Assembly: GCA_003243275.1 (NCBI GenBank)
Contig: QFQR01000004.1
Location: 124,001 to 188,000 of the forward strand
Direction of reading: 5' to 3'
Source of the DNA: Leifsonia xyli
GTDB lineage: Bacteria > Actinomycetota > Actinomycetes > Actinomycetales > Microbacteriaceae
Length of the DNA: 64,000 nt
Below the pieces are notes generated by a model. It worked only from the letters and a program-made list of their open reading frames with translations, was not told the DNA's origin and did not search any database. Shown here piece after piece: positions 51,303 through 60,069 of this stretch. Numbering within the stretch: the first letter of the stretch is position 1; each line of letters begins with the position of its first letter. The translations under genes were made by a program, and so were the position numbers.

Positions 51303-52400
51303 TCAGGCGGGCATCCGCGCGTCGGAGCCGCTCGCCGAGATGTTGCGGATCAGCAGGATGAGCCAGCCGAAGATCAGTGCGAAGCCGATGATCTCCATCG
51401 CCGTCAAGTTGTAGATGCCCACCGCGAACAGCACCGTCGCGAACACCACGACCGCGAGGAAGAGGTAGCCGACGATGAAGAACACCTCAGGCAGCCCGGG
51501 CACGATCCAGCGGATGCCGACCACGAGGCCCGCGAAGATCACCACGAGCCCGGTCGCGAAGGTGTTGTGCACCCACTCGATCCAGCTCACCGGGAACACC
51601 CCCACGAGTGCCAGGAACACCCCGAGCAGCACGAGCGCCGTGCCCAGCTTCCGGATGCGGCCGGCCTCGGCGCGGTCGTCCGCATCCTGCCGCGCCCGGG
51701 CGAGACGCCCCTGCCGGAGCTCGGTCACCAGGTAGACCGAGATCGCCGTGATGAGCGCCCCCGCGACGATGAGCGTGACGTTGAAGATCCAGCTCGAGAA
51801 GTCGTCTCCGATGCCGAGGGCGCTGATGTTCTTCTCCCACCACTGCGGGTCCGACGTCGAGAGCATCGCCGCCATCACGCCCACCACGAGGTACAGCGCG
51901 AGCACCGTCGCGATCCGGGTCGTCGTCATCCCCGACGCCGAGAGGAAGGCGGCGTAGCTCGCGAGCGCGGAAGCGATGCCGATCAGCAGCGAGGAGCTGA
52001 AGGCGTACACCTCCGCGCCGATGAACGCGTCGGCCAGCACGATCGACATGCCCTCCAGCAGCAGCAACGTGATCGCCGCGTGTGCGAGGGCGAGGGCGGC
52101 GAGATTGATGGCGAGCCGCCAGCGCGTGGGTTCCGGATGGGTGCGCCGCCGCGATCCCGGCGCGGGGAGCAGGTAGCCCACCACGAAGGCGACCGCCGTG
52201 AGGGCTGCCGCCACGACCGCGGCGAAGGTGCCGAGGGATGAGGCGCCGGTGATCGGCAGCGAGCGCCCACCGACCACGATGAAGCCGACGACGAAACCGA
52301 CCAGGAGCGCGGCCCCGCCGACGATGATGGCGCGCGACTCGTTGGTGGTGGCCGTCGCGCCGAGCCGCGCGAGTGGACCTGCCTCATGCGTGGTGGTCAT
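51303..52400 (-). CDS. Multi-pass membrane protein (DUF998-like)
   Basis: A 365-residue protein with about ten hydrophobic segments and short charged loops (RQGRLARARQDADDRAEAGRI). No catalytic motif is seen. It may belong to the DUF998 or related integral-membrane families. ATG at 52400. It is convergent with the MFS gene with only 1 bp between stops. Confidence 0.7.
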   Translation of the reverse strand: MTTTHEAGPLARLGATATTNESRAIIVGGAALLVGFVVGFIVVGGRSLPITGASSLGTFAAVVAAALTAVAFVVGYLLPAPGSRRRTHPEPTRWRLAINLAALALAHAAITLLLLEGMSIVLADAFIGAEVYAFSSSLLIGIASALASYAAFLSASGMTTTRIATVLALYLVVGVMAAMLSTSDPQWWEKNISALGIGDDFSSWIFNVTLIVAGALITAISVYLVTELRQGRLARARQDADDRAEAGRIRKLGTALVLLGVFLALVGVFPVSWIEWVHNTFATGLVVIFAGLVVGIRWIVPGLPEVFFIVGYLFLAVVVFATVLFAVGIYNLTAMEIIGFALIFGWLILLIRNISASGSDARMPA

Positions 52401-52455
52401 GCGGCCATTGTGCCCGCGGCGTCGGGGGGTGTCGCCCCCGCCGCGCCACGAGCCG

Positions 52456-53784
52456 TCAGCGCTGGGTGGAAGCCTCGACGATCGCGATCTCCTGCGTCGC
52501 GGTGTCGCGGTCGGCGGGGCTCGCCGCCGAGACGCGCAACGGCCAGCGGCCCCGACGGTCCCAGCGCAGGCGCACCTCGCGGGTGCGCAGGAAGAACACC
52601 GCCGCGATGCCGGCGGCCACCAGCCCCGAGGCGGCGCCGACGGTGATCGCCCAACGCGGGCCCGCCGCATCCGCGATCGCCCCGAGCAGGGGTGCGCCGA
52701 GCGGGGTGCCGCCGAGGAAGATCGCCAGGTAGAGCGCCATCACCCGGCCGCGCATCGACGGCGCGGTCGTCGTCTGCACGTAGGCGTTCGCGGTGTTCAT
52801 CATCGTGATGCCCGCGAAGCCGACGACCGCGAGCAGGACGCCGAAGCTCCACGGGTCGGGGGCGAGGGCGGCGAGCGCGAGCGCGACCCCGAATCCGAGG
52901 CTCGCGAGCGTCACCGTGCGCAGTCGCGGGCGCTCGCGGCGGGCCGCGATGAGGGCTCCCGCGACCGAGCCGACCGCGAGCGCCGACGACAGCCATCCGA
53001 ACTCCTCCGGCCCCTCGCCGAACTCGACCCGCGCCATCGTCGAGGTGTAGATCGGGAAGTTGTAGCCGAGCGTTCCGGTGAGGAACACCATCGCGAACAC
53101 CAGCAGGATGTCGGGGCGCCGCCGCACGTAGCGGAAGCCGGCGCGCAGCTGGCCGGGGCCGCGCGCCTTGCGGGTGAAGGGGGTGAACTCGGCGGGCCGC
53201 AGCGCCCACAGCGAGCCGAGCACCGCGAGGAAGCTGGCCGCGTTGAGGAGGAACACCCAGCCGGATCCGACCGCCGCCACCAGCACCCCGGCGACCGCCG
53301 GGCCGATGAGACGCGCACCGTTGAACGAGGCCGCGTTGAGGGCGACGGCGTTGGCGAGCGAGCGGTCGTCGACCAGCTCGCCGACGAAGGCCTGCCGGGT
53401 GGGCGCGTCGAAGGCGGCCGCGATGCCCAGCCCCAGGGCGAAGGCGAACACCATCCACAACTGCACCAGCCCGAGCAGCGTCAGCACGCCGAGTCCGGCC
53501 CCGAGCAGCAGCATCGTCGCCTGGGTCACGGCCAGCACGCGCCGACGATCGAAGCGGTCGGCCACCCATCCGGTCACCGGGAGCAGCACGAGCTGCGGCC
53601 CGAACTGCAGCGCCATCACCACGCCCACCGCGACCGCGTCGTCGTCGGTGAGCTGCGTCAGCACGAGCCAGTCCTGCGCGATGCGCTGCATCCAGGTGCC
53701 GACGTTGGAGACGAGCGCCCCCGCGAACCAGATGCGGTAGTTCCGTGTCGCGAAGGAACGGAACATCTGGCTCACCGCATCCAT
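52456..53784 (-). CDS. Major facilitator transporter (DHA3-like)
   Basis: A 442-residue, 12-helix MFS protein starting SQMFRSFATRNYRIWFAGALVSN. It has the motif GWVADRFDRRRVLAVTQ and DAPTRQAFVGELVDDRSLANAVALN, typical of the DHA3/TetV-like subfamily. Probably a drug or metabolite exporter. It is divergent from the lipase gene. Confidence 0.87.
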   Translation of the reverse strand: MDAVSQMFRSFATRNYRIWFAGALVSNVGTWMQRIAQDWLVLTQLTDDDAVAVGVVMALQFGPQLVLLPVTGWVADRFDRRRVLAVTQATMLLLGAGLGVLTLLGLVQLWMVFAFALGLGIAAAFDAPTRQAFVGELVDDRSLANAVALNAASFNGARLIGPAVAGVLVAAVGSGWVFLLNAASFLAVLGSLWALRPAEFTPFTRKARGPGQLRAGFRYVRRRPDILLVFAMVFLTGTLGYNFPIYTSTMARVEFGEGPEEFGWLSSALAVGSVAGALIAARRERPRLRTVTLASLGFGVALALAALAPDPWSFGVLLAVVGFAGITMMNTANAYVQTTTAPSMRGRVMALYLAIFLGGTPLGAPLLGAIADAAGPRWAITVGAASGLVAAGIAAVFFLRTREVRLRWDRRGRWPLRVSAASPADRDTATQEIAIVEASTQR

Positions 53785-53859
53785 TGTGCTCCCGCCGCCC
53801 GGATGCCGCCCGCGAGCGCCGCGAACGGCCTACGCTCGGAAGCGGCGAGGAGGCCCCGA

Positions 53860-54720
53860 ATGAGCGACGTGACCCGCACCGCGCACACCTTCGTCGACGC
53901 CCACGGCGTGACGATTCACTACTACGTGTGGCGAGCGGCCGCGCCCCGCGCCGTCGTGCAGCTGCTGCACGGCGTCGGCGAGTACGCGACCCGCTACGAG
54001 CGCTTCGCTCAGGCGCTCGCCGCCGCCGGCTACACGGTCTACGCCGACGACCACCGCGGGCACGGCGCCACCGGGCTCGAGCAGTGGGGCGGCGACCACA
54101 GCCGTCTCGGTCGCCTGGGACCGGGCGGGGTGCGCGCCGCGATCGCCGCGGTCGAGCAGCTCACGGGCATCATCCGCGACGAGAACCCCGCTGTGCCGCT
54201 CGTGCTGTTCGGGCACAGCCTCGGCTCGCTGTTCGCGCAGAAGATGATCGGAACGGACGTCACCCGCTACGACGCCGTCATCCTCTCGGCCACCGCCTAC
54301 CGCACCCTCACCGACATGAACGGCGGTGACCTCAACGCGAGACACAAGGGCCTCGGTACGACGGGGCACGAGTGGCTCTCGCGCGACCCGGAGGTGTGGG
54401 CGGCGTTCGCGAAGGATCCGCTCACCTTCGACGCGACCGTGCTGAAGCTGTTCGGACTGGCCGACGCGATGCGCTTGCTCGGCACCCCGAAGAAGCTCGC
54501 CCGCGACCTGCCGATGCTCATCATGATCGGCGAGGAGGACTCGCTCGGCGGCCCCGCGAGCATCCGCAAACTCGCCTCCGCCTACGAGCGCAGGGGCGGA
54601 CTCACGGATGTCACGGTCACCATCTACCCGGGCGGCCGCCACGAGATGCTCAACGAGACGAACCAGGCCGAGGTGCGCGCCGACGTGATCGCCTGGCTCG
54701 ACGCCCACATCGCTCGCTGA
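53860..54720 (+). CDS. Monoacylglycerol-lipase-like alpha/beta hydrolase
   Basis: A 286-residue serine hydrolase with the HG motif QLLHGVGEYATRY, DDHRGHGATG, nucleophile elbow LFGHSLGSLFAQ, Asp in GEEDSLGG and His in YPGGRHEMLNE. This is the lysophospholipase/monoacylglycerol lipase arrangement (Hydrolase_4). ATG 53860 follows GGCGAGGAGGCC. Confidence 0.9.
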   Translation: MSDVTRTAHTFVDAHGVTIHYYVWRAAAPRAVVQLLHGVGEYATRYERFAQALAAAGYTVYADDHRGHGATGLEQWGGDHSRLGRLGPGGVRAAIAAVEQLTGIIRDENPAVPLVLFGHSLGSLFAQKMIGTDVTRYDAVILSATAYRTLTDMNGGDLNARHKGLGTTGHEWLSRDPEVWAAFAKDPLTFDATVLKLFGLADAMRLLGTPKKLARDLPMLIMIGEEDSLGGPASIRKLASAYERRGGLTDVTVTIYPGGRHEMLNETNQAEVRADVIAWLDAHIAR

Positions 54721-54772
54721 CGGCGACGTCGCCGAGCGGCCGGCTACCAGGCTCCGCAGTGCCCGCTCGGGG

Positions 54773-55243
54773 TCAGTACGGCGGCATGTTGTCGATCAGG
54801 ATCACCGCACGCTGGAGGATCTGCTGGGCTGCGGGGATCGCCTGGGCGACGTCATCTGTGGCGGCTGTCGGCCGATCGGTGTCCGGGTACTGGGTGTCGT
54901 TGCGAAGCCGGCGCATCCAATCGAACTCGCGGAACTCCGCTTGCCTCGGCGGCTCGGTCTGCGCGAGCACGGCCTCGAGGAGAACCGCGTGCGCGCCTTC
55001 GCCGCGAGGTCGCAGGCCTTGGTTGATGAGCACAGCTGCGAGTGACAGGCGTGCGGAGTCGTAGGCCAGGGTGAACGCTCCGGGCGCGTCGATGGCGACG
55101 ATCGCAGCGGCAGCGGCGAGGTGGCCGCGGGCTTGAGCGATGTGGTGATCGGCGAGCTCCCGGTTCGCGGCCACGCGGGTCAGACGGCTTTCGGCGATAA
55201 GCCTGTCGACTTCTGCTCGTCCGCGGTCCCAACGGTGAATCAC
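54773..55243 (-). CDS. HEPN-domain protein (probable RNase toxin)
   Basis: This 156-residue helical protein has ADHHIAQARGHLAAAAAI, YDSARLSLAAVLINQGLRP and MRRLRNDTQYPDTD. The last resembles the HEPN catalytic RNxxxH, but with Tyr where His is usual, as in the actinobacterial SAV_6107-like group. The GTG start overlaps the upstream stop by one base (TAGTG), with AAGGAGG positioned for both. Paired with the nucleotidyltransferase gene it forms a HEPN/MNT module. Confidence 0.78.
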   Translation of the reverse strand: MIHRWDRGRAEVDRLIAESRLTRVAANRELADHHIAQARGHLAAAAAIVAIDAPGAFTLAYDSARLSLAAVLINQGLRPRGEGAHAVLLEAVLAQTEPPRQAEFREFDWMRRLRNDTQYPDTDRPTAATDDVAQAIPAAQQILQRAVILIDNMPPY

Positions 55244-55827
55244 TACCCCTCCTTCAGGCTCAGTTGCACCAGGGGCCTCTCGCGCAGCGTGCGGACGAAC
55301 AGGTCGTCGCCCTGCTCCCAGGTTTTCGGGCTAACCGTCCGGATGTTCACGTCACGTCCGAGCTCACGCTCGGCCTGAGTGGCGGCGGCGTGCAGCGACA
55401 CACGTGGCGGATCGCCGACGACGAGAACATCGATGTCGCCTGGCGCGGTCCCGGGTTCCCCTTGGCGTCGCGCCGCCCAGGATCCGTAGATGTACGCCTC
55501 CTGGATGCCGGGGACGCCCGCCAGCAGCCGCGGCAGGATCGCGGTCGGGCCGTAGCTCAGCCGCAGCAGAGCTACCACGGGTTCGTAACTGCGATCCTCG
55601 GTGTTCGCGGAGACGCGCACCGCTCGACCGACGGTCTCCTGGCCGAACAGGCCGAGTTCGACGAGACGCTGCACCTCGCGGTGCACCGTCGCGTAGGAGG
55701 TGCCCGTGAGCCGGGACAACTCGGCGGCGGTGAAGCTGCGATCCGGGTTCAGGAGCACTCGCGCCAGGATGTCCGCCTGGGTGTCCGAGCGGAAGAGGGG
55801 GGAGAGCGCCGGGGCCGTTGTATTCAT
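55243..55827 (-). CDS. Winged-helix/nucleotidyltransferase fusion (probable antitoxin and autoregulator)
   Basis: This 194-residue protein joins an N-terminal winged helix (SDTQADILARVLLNPDRSFT, AELSRLTGTSYATVHREVQR) to a minimal nucleotidyltransferase with YIYGSWAARRQGEP and DIDVLVVGD, the GSxxxR...DxD motif. MNT partners of HEPN toxins can inactivate them by adding AMP. The winged helix provides DNA binding, and a 42-bp palindrome covers its own start codon (55827), so it is almost certainly autoregulated. Confidence 0.85.
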   Translation of the reverse strand: MNTTAPALSPLFRSDTQADILARVLLNPDRSFTAAELSRLTGTSYATVHREVQRLVELGLFGQETVGRAVRVSANTEDRSYEPVVALLRLSYGPTAILPRLLAGVPGIQEAYIYGSWAARRQGEPGTAPGDIDVLVVGDPPRVSLHAAATQAERELGRDVNIRTVSPKTWEQGDDLFVRTLRERPLVQLSLKEG

Positions 55828-55860
55828 ATCCGCGATAATGTTATCGCGAATGTGAATACA
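55819..55860. promoter_or_regulatory. 42-bp palindromic operator over the HEPN/MNT promoter and start codon
   Basis: Symmetric arms TGTATTCA-N4-CGCGATAA and TTATCGCG-N4-TGAATACA around TG. The ATG of the fusion gene is inside. On the minus strand TTGCAT and TAACAT are spaced 16 bp and would put the transcript start within a few bases of the ATG, suggesting a leaderless or nearly leaderless mRNA. Confidence 0.85.
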
Positions 55861-55930
55861 TGCAAGGTGGTTCGGGCTGCCCCATGCACCCTCGCGCACG
55901 CAGGGGTTCGGCGGCACAGCTGCCACCGAC

Positions 55931-55947
55931 TTAGGCGCACCTAAGCT
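55931..55947. promoter_or_regulatory. DtxR/IdeR-like iron box upstream of the lipoate-ligase-like/hmuUV operon
   Basis: TTAGGCGCACCTAAGCT matches about 12 of 17 DtxR consensus positions and is a CTTAGG/CCTAAG palindrome. It ends 6 bp before the GTG start of the next gene. Confidence 0.68.
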
Positions 55948-55953
55948 AGAGAG

Positions 55954-57003
55954 GTGCATGGCGAGTTCAAGGTGCCGGGCGGCAAGCTCGTCGTGGTCGA
56001 TCTCGACGTCGAAAGCGGGCGTCTCGCGACCGTGCGGCTCTCGGGCGACTTCTTCCTCGAACCCGACGACGCCCTGCCGCTCATCGATCAGGCGCTGACC
56101 GGCCTGCCCGAGGACGCCGACGCCGCGAGCATCGCCGCCGCCGTGCGTGCCGCCCTCCCCGGGGAGGCGGTCATGCTCGGCTTCTCACCCGAAGCCGTCG
56201 CCACCGTGGTGCGTCGCGCCCTGCATCGCGCCACCACCTGGCGTGACTACGACTGGCAGCTCGTGCATCCGGGTCCGCTCAGCCCCGTCACCCACCTCGC
56301 CCTCGACCAGGTGCTCGCCGAGGAGGTCGCCGCCAGGCGCCGCGCCCCCACGCTCCGCATCTGGGAGTGGAACGAGCCGGCCGTCGTCATCGGCAGCTTC
56401 CAGTCGGTGAAGAACGAGGTGGATGCCGAGAACGCCGTGCGCTACGGCATCCCCGTGGTGCGCCGCATCTCGGGCGGCGGTGCGATGTTCATGGAGGCCG
56501 GGTCGGTCATCACCTATTCGCTCTACGCGCCGCTCGACCTCGTGCAGGGCATGAGCTTCGCCGACAGCTACGCCTACCTCGACGACTGGGTGCTCGTCGC
56601 GCTGCGCTCGCTCGGCATCGAGGCCACCTACCAGCCGCTCAACGACATCGCGAGCCCCACCGGCAAGATCGGCGGTGCCGCGCAGAAGCGGCTCGCCGAC
56701 GGCGCCGTGCTGCACCACGTGACCATGTCGTACGACATCGACGCCGACAAGATGGTGCAGGTGCTGCGCATCGGCCGCGAGAAGCTCTCCGACAAAGGCA
56801 CCAAGTCCGCCCAGAAGCGGGTCGATCCGCTGCGCAGCCAGACCGGACTGCCGCGCGCCGAGATCATCGACCGAATTGTGCAGACCTTCCGCTCGCTGCA
56901 CGGGCTCACCGATGGCGAGCTCACCCCCGCCGAGTACGCGCGCGCCGAACAGCTGGTGGCCGAGAAGTTCGGCACCGACGAGTGGCTGTACCGGGTCCCG
57001 TGA
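55954..57003 (+). CDS. Lipoate-protein-ligase-like protein
   Basis: This 349-residue protein has an accessory domain (about 1-90, HGEFKVPGGKLVVVDLDVE) of the kind normally C-terminal in LplA, here placed first, and a BPL/LplA catalytic domain (about 100-330) with VVRRISGGGAMFMEAGS, the active-site lysine in PTGKIGGAAQKR and VLHHVTMSYDID. It would attach lipoate or a related acyl group to a carrier protein. GTG start. Its stop overlaps hmuU (GTGA), and an iron box lies directly upstream, tying it to haem uptake. Confidence 0.85.
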   Translation: MHGEFKVPGGKLVVVDLDVESGRLATVRLSGDFFLEPDDALPLIDQALTGLPEDADAASIAAAVRAALPGEAVMLGFSPEAVATVVRRALHRATTWRDYDWQLVHPGPLSPVTHLALDQVLAEEVAARRRAPTLRIWEWNEPAVVIGSFQSVKNEVDAENAVRYGIPVVRRISGGGAMFMEAGSVITYSLYAPLDLVQGMSFADSYAYLDDWVLVALRSLGIEATYQPLNDIASPTGKIGGAAQKRLADGAVLHHVTMSYDIDADKMVQVLRIGREKLSDKGTKSAQKRVDPLRSQTGLPRAEIIDRIVQTFRSLHGLTDGELTPAEYARAEQLVAEKFGTDEWLYRVP

Positions 57004-58052
57004 GCGCGCCCACGCACCTCGCCCGCCGCCGCACGATCCTGGGGTTCGCGCTCGCGGCGCTGCTCGTGATCGCCGTGCTCGTCTCGGCGGTGGTCGGGCA
57101 GTTCGGGGTCAGCATCCCGGAGGTCGTCGGCTCGCTGCTGCGGGCCATCGGCATTCCGAACCCGTGGGCACCCGACGACCCGACGACCGAGGCGGCGCTG
57201 TGGGTGATCCGCTTCCCGCGCATCGTGATGGCGATGGCGGTGGGTGCGGCGCTCGCGGTCGCGGGAGCCGTCATGCAGGCGGTGTTCGGCAACCCGCTCG
57301 CCGAACCCGGCGTCGTCGGGGTCTCCGCCGGTGCGGCTCTCGGTGCCGCGCTCGCGATCGTCACCGGGATGCTGGCCCTCGGCGAGTGGACCATCGCGCT
57401 GCTCGCCTTCGCGGGCGGCCTCGGCGCGACCCTGCTGGTCTACGGGGTCTCGCGCGCGAACGGCCGCACCGAGGTGGTGACGCTGCTGCTCACCGGCATC
57501 GCCGTGAACGCCTTCGCGGGTGCGGGGCTCGCGTTCCTGCTGTTCATGGCGGGCACCGCGAGTCGTGAGCAGATCGTGTTCTGGCAGCTCGGTTCGCTCT
57601 CCGGTTCGCTCTGGCGCGAGTCGCTGCTCGTGCTCGTCGTCGCGGTCATCGGCACGGTCATCGCCATCGTGCTCGGACGGCGCTACGACATCCTGTCGCT
57701 CGGCGAGCGCAACGCCCGCCACCTCGGCATCAACGTGGAGCGGCTGCGGTTCGCCTCGATCGTGCTCGTGGCGCTGCTCACCGGCGTGGCCGTCGCCTTC
57801 GTCGGCATCATCTCGTTCGTGGGGCTCGTCGTTCCGCACCTGATGCGCATGATCCTGGGGCCCTCGCACCGCTCGCTGCTCACCGCGAGCGCCTTCGGCG
57901 GTGCGTTCCTGATCGTCGTGGCCGACCTGCTCTCACGCACCCTGGTCGGGGGCGCCGAGCTGCCGATCGGCCTGCTCACCTCGCTCATCGGAGGTCCGTT
58001 CTTCTTCGTGCTGCTGTGGCGGCAGCGGCGGGCCTCGGGAGGCTGGGCGTGA
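57000..58052 (+). CDS. hmuU: Haem ABC transporter permease HmuU
   Basis: A 350-residue FecCD-type permease with about ten transmembrane helices and the family motifs RFPRIVMAMAVGAALAVAG, GNPLAEPGVVGVSAGAALGA and GIISFVGLVVPHLMR. GTG start overlapping the upstream gene. The haem assignment rests on HmuT at 44892 with a matching iron box; other iron chelates are possible. Confidence 0.88.
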   Translation: MSAPTHLARRRTILGFALAALLVIAVLVSAVVGQFGVSIPEVVGSLLRAIGIPNPWAPDDPTTEAALWVIRFPRIVMAMAVGAALAVAGAVMQAVFGNPLAEPGVVGVSAGAALGAALAIVTGMLALGEWTIALLAFAGGLGATLLVYGVSRANGRTEVVTLLLTGIAVNAFAGAGLAFLLFMAGTASREQIVFWQLGSLSGSLWRESLLVLVVAVIGTVIAIVLGRRYDILSLGERNARHLGINVERLRFASIVLVALLTGVAVAFVGIISFVGLVVPHLMRMILGPSHRSLLTASAFGGAFLIVVADLLSRTLVGGAELPIGLLTSLIGGPFFFVLLWRQRRASGGWA

Positions 58053-58822
58053 TCCGCGCCGAGCGGGTCACGGTCGAGCTGGGCGGCCGGCCGGTCGTCG
58101 ACGCGGTCGACCTCGAGGTGGCATCGGGCGAGCTGCTCGCGCTCGTGGGGCCGAACGGCGCAGGCAAGTCGACGCTGCTCTCGGCGCTCTCGGGTGAGCG
58201 GCGCCCGGATGCGGGCCGGGTGCTGATCGGCGGGCACCCCGCCGACGAGGTCGCCCCGCTCGAGCTCGCGCGCATCCGCTCGGTGCTCACGCAAGACAAC
58301 GCGGTGAGCTTCCCGTTCCGGGTGGCAGAGGTGGTCGAGATGGGGCGCAGCCCCTGGGCGCGCACCGCCGAGCAGGACTCGGATGAGGCGGCCATCCGCG
58401 CGGCGCTCGAGCGCGCCGACGTGGCGCACCTCGTGGAGCGGCGCTTCACCGAGCTGTCGGGCGGCGAGCGGGCGCGCGTCTCGCTCGCGCGGGTGCTCGC
58501 CCAGGACACCCCTGTCGTGCTGCTCGACGAGCCGACCGCCGCTCTCGACCTGCGGCACCAGGAGGATGTGCTGCGCATCGCCCGCTCGCTCGCCTCGGAG
58601 GGGCGCACCGTCGTGGTGGTGCTGCATGACCTCTCGCTCGCGGGCGCCTACGCCGACCGCGTCGCCCTGCTCGAAGACGGCCGTCTCCGCGCCCTCGGCA
58701 CCCCCGTCGAGGTGCTCACCGAGCAGCTCGTCTCGGAGGTCTACCGTCTCCCGGTGGAGGTGCTCGTCCGCGCCGGCCGGCCCCTCATCATCCCGCTCCG
58801 CGACCTCCCGCCGTCCGGCTGA
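58049..58822 (+). CDS. hmuV: Haem ABC transporter ATP-binding protein HmuV
   Basis: A 257-residue ATPase with Walker A GPNGAGKST, FPFRVAEVVEMGRSPW (typical of HmuV/FecE), signature LSGGERARV, Walker B VVLLDEPTAALD and H-loop VLHDLS. GTG start overlaps hmuU (GTGA). A family G palindrome follows the stop. Confidence 0.9.
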   Translation: MIRAERVTVELGGRPVVDAVDLEVASGELLALVGPNGAGKSTLLSALSGERRPDAGRVLIGGHPADEVAPLELARIRSVLTQDNAVSFPFRVAEVVEMGRSPWARTAEQDSDEAAIRAALERADVAHLVERRFTELSGGERARVSLARVLAQDTPVVLLDEPTAALDLRHQEDVLRIARSLASEGRTVVVVLHDLSLAGAYADRVALLEDGRLRALGTPVEVLTEQLVSEVYRLPVEVLVRAGRPLIIPLRDLPPSG

Positions 58823-58896
58823 TCCGTTCGGGAGGATGACACGCCGCGGTGGCGCCCGTCGCCGCCCGGCTGCGGCGCGTCATCCTCCCGAACGGA
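58823..58896. repeat. Intergenic palindrome, family G (18-bp perfect arms)
   Basis: TCCGTTCGGGAGGATGAC at 58823-58840, inverted at 58879-58896, with pairing continuing through GCCGC/GCGGC after a bulge. It starts on the base after the hmuV stop. Confidence 0.9.
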
Positions 58897-58910
58897 CGTA
58901 GGCTCGACCG

Positions 58911-59675
58911 GTGCCGCGCATCCGCTACGTCGCCATCGGCGATTCGTTCACCGAGGGGATGGGCGACGAGCTCCCCGACGGGCAGGTGCGCGGGTGGGCG
59001 GACCTGGCAGCACAGGGCTGGGCAGACGGGGCGGGCGAGCCGATCGAGTACGCCAACCTCGCGATCCGGGGCAAGCTCATCGCACCGATCGTCGAGCAGC
59101 AGCTCGAGCGGGCGCTCGCGCTGAAGCCCACCCACCTGAGCTTCAACGGGGGCGGCAACGACATCCTGCGACCGCGCGCCGACGCCGAGCGCATCGCCGA
59201 CCGGTTCAGCGAGGTGCTGCGCCGCTGCGACGAGGAGGGTGTGCGACTCATCCTGCTGTCGGGCGCCAACCCGACCGTGCAACTGCCGCTCGGTGCCGTG
59301 ATGCGGCGGCGCGGCGACCTGCTCTCGCGTGTCGTCGAGGGACGCATCGCCGACCGGCCGGATGTGATCCGCGCCCTCAACTGGTTCGACGCCGAGCTCG
59401 CGACGCCCTCGTACTGGTCGGAGGATCGCCTGCACATGAACTCGCGCGGCCACCACCGGGTGGCGGCGCGGCTGCTCGACGCGCTCGAGGTGCCGCGCCC
59501 CGCGGAGTGGTGGTCGCTGCCCGAGCTGCCGGCCGCCGCTCGCCTGCGCGGCGCGGCCTACTACCGCCAGCACGTGGGGCCGTGGGTGAAGCGCCGCCTC
59601 ACCGGCACCTCCTCGGGGGATGGGCGAGAGCCGAAGTTCGGCGGCGGGTGGATCACGCTCGAGCCCCGACGCTAG
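58911..59675 (+). CDS. SGNH/GDSL-family hydrolase
   Basis: A 254-residue esterase-fold protein with block I YVAIGDSFTEGMGDE (nucleophile Ser), Gly in ANLAIRGKL, Asn in FNGGGNDIL and the Asp-x-x-His block DRLHMNSRGHHRVA. The C-terminal 50 residues are a family-specific extension. Substrate unknown. GTG start. Confidence 0.9.
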   Translation: MPRIRYVAIGDSFTEGMGDELPDGQVRGWADLAAQGWADGAGEPIEYANLAIRGKLIAPIVEQQLERALALKPTHLSFNGGGNDILRPRADAERIADRFSEVLRRCDEEGVRLILLSGANPTVQLPLGAVMRRRGDLLSRVVEGRIADRPDVIRALNWFDAELATPSYWSEDRLHMNSRGHHRVAARLLDALEVPRPAEWWSLPELPAAARLRGAAYYRQHVGPWVKRRLTGTSSGDGREPKFGGGWITLEPRR

Positions 59676-59725
59676 GGCGGTGGCCCGTCCGGTGGGTGCG
59701 TGTCGCTGCTGGGCCAGCTCCGCTC

Positions 59726-59764
59726 CGTTGATCGAGGGTGGCCGCAGGCGGTGTATCGGGATCC
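59726..59764. repeat. Half copy of the dispersed GTATCGAGACC element
   Basis: CGTTGATCGAGGGTGGCCG..GGCGGTGTATCGGGATCC resembles the right half of the elements at 29293 and 48103. It ends 16 bp before the next start codon. Confidence 0.65.
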
Positions 59765-59780
59765 GCCGTACCCTGAACGC

Positions 59781-60062
59781 ATGCCGTTCTGGGGCTGGTT
59801 GATCCTCGGCGCCGTGGTCCTCGGTGCCGGCGCGGTCGCGCAGTGGCGCGGCTGGATCGAGCTGCGCGGCACGAACCAGGGACGCGGGTCGGGCAACGGT
59901 GTCGTCGGCTTCGGTGACGAGGTCTTCCACCCGACCAAGCACGAGGCTCAGATGGTGGCCGCGGTCGAGGCCGAGCTCCCGGCACCCGCCCCGACCCCGG
60001 GCGACGGCCCCCTCGACCTCGACGCGGGTCGGGCCCGGATCGAGTTGCCGCCGCGGCGCTGA
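59781..60062 (+). CDS. Small membrane-anchored protein
   Basis: A 93-residue protein with one N-terminal transmembrane helix (about 3-20, FWGWLILGAVVLGAGAVAQW) and a hydrophilic, proline-rich C-terminus. No function recognised. The ATG at 59781 lies at a normal distance after the repeat. Confidence 0.65.
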   Translation: MPFWGWLILGAVVLGAGAVAQWRGWIELRGTNQGRGSGNGVVGFGDEVFHPTKHEAQMVAAVEAELPAPAPTPGDGPLDLDAGRARIELPPRR

Positions 60063-60069
60063 GGCGTGA

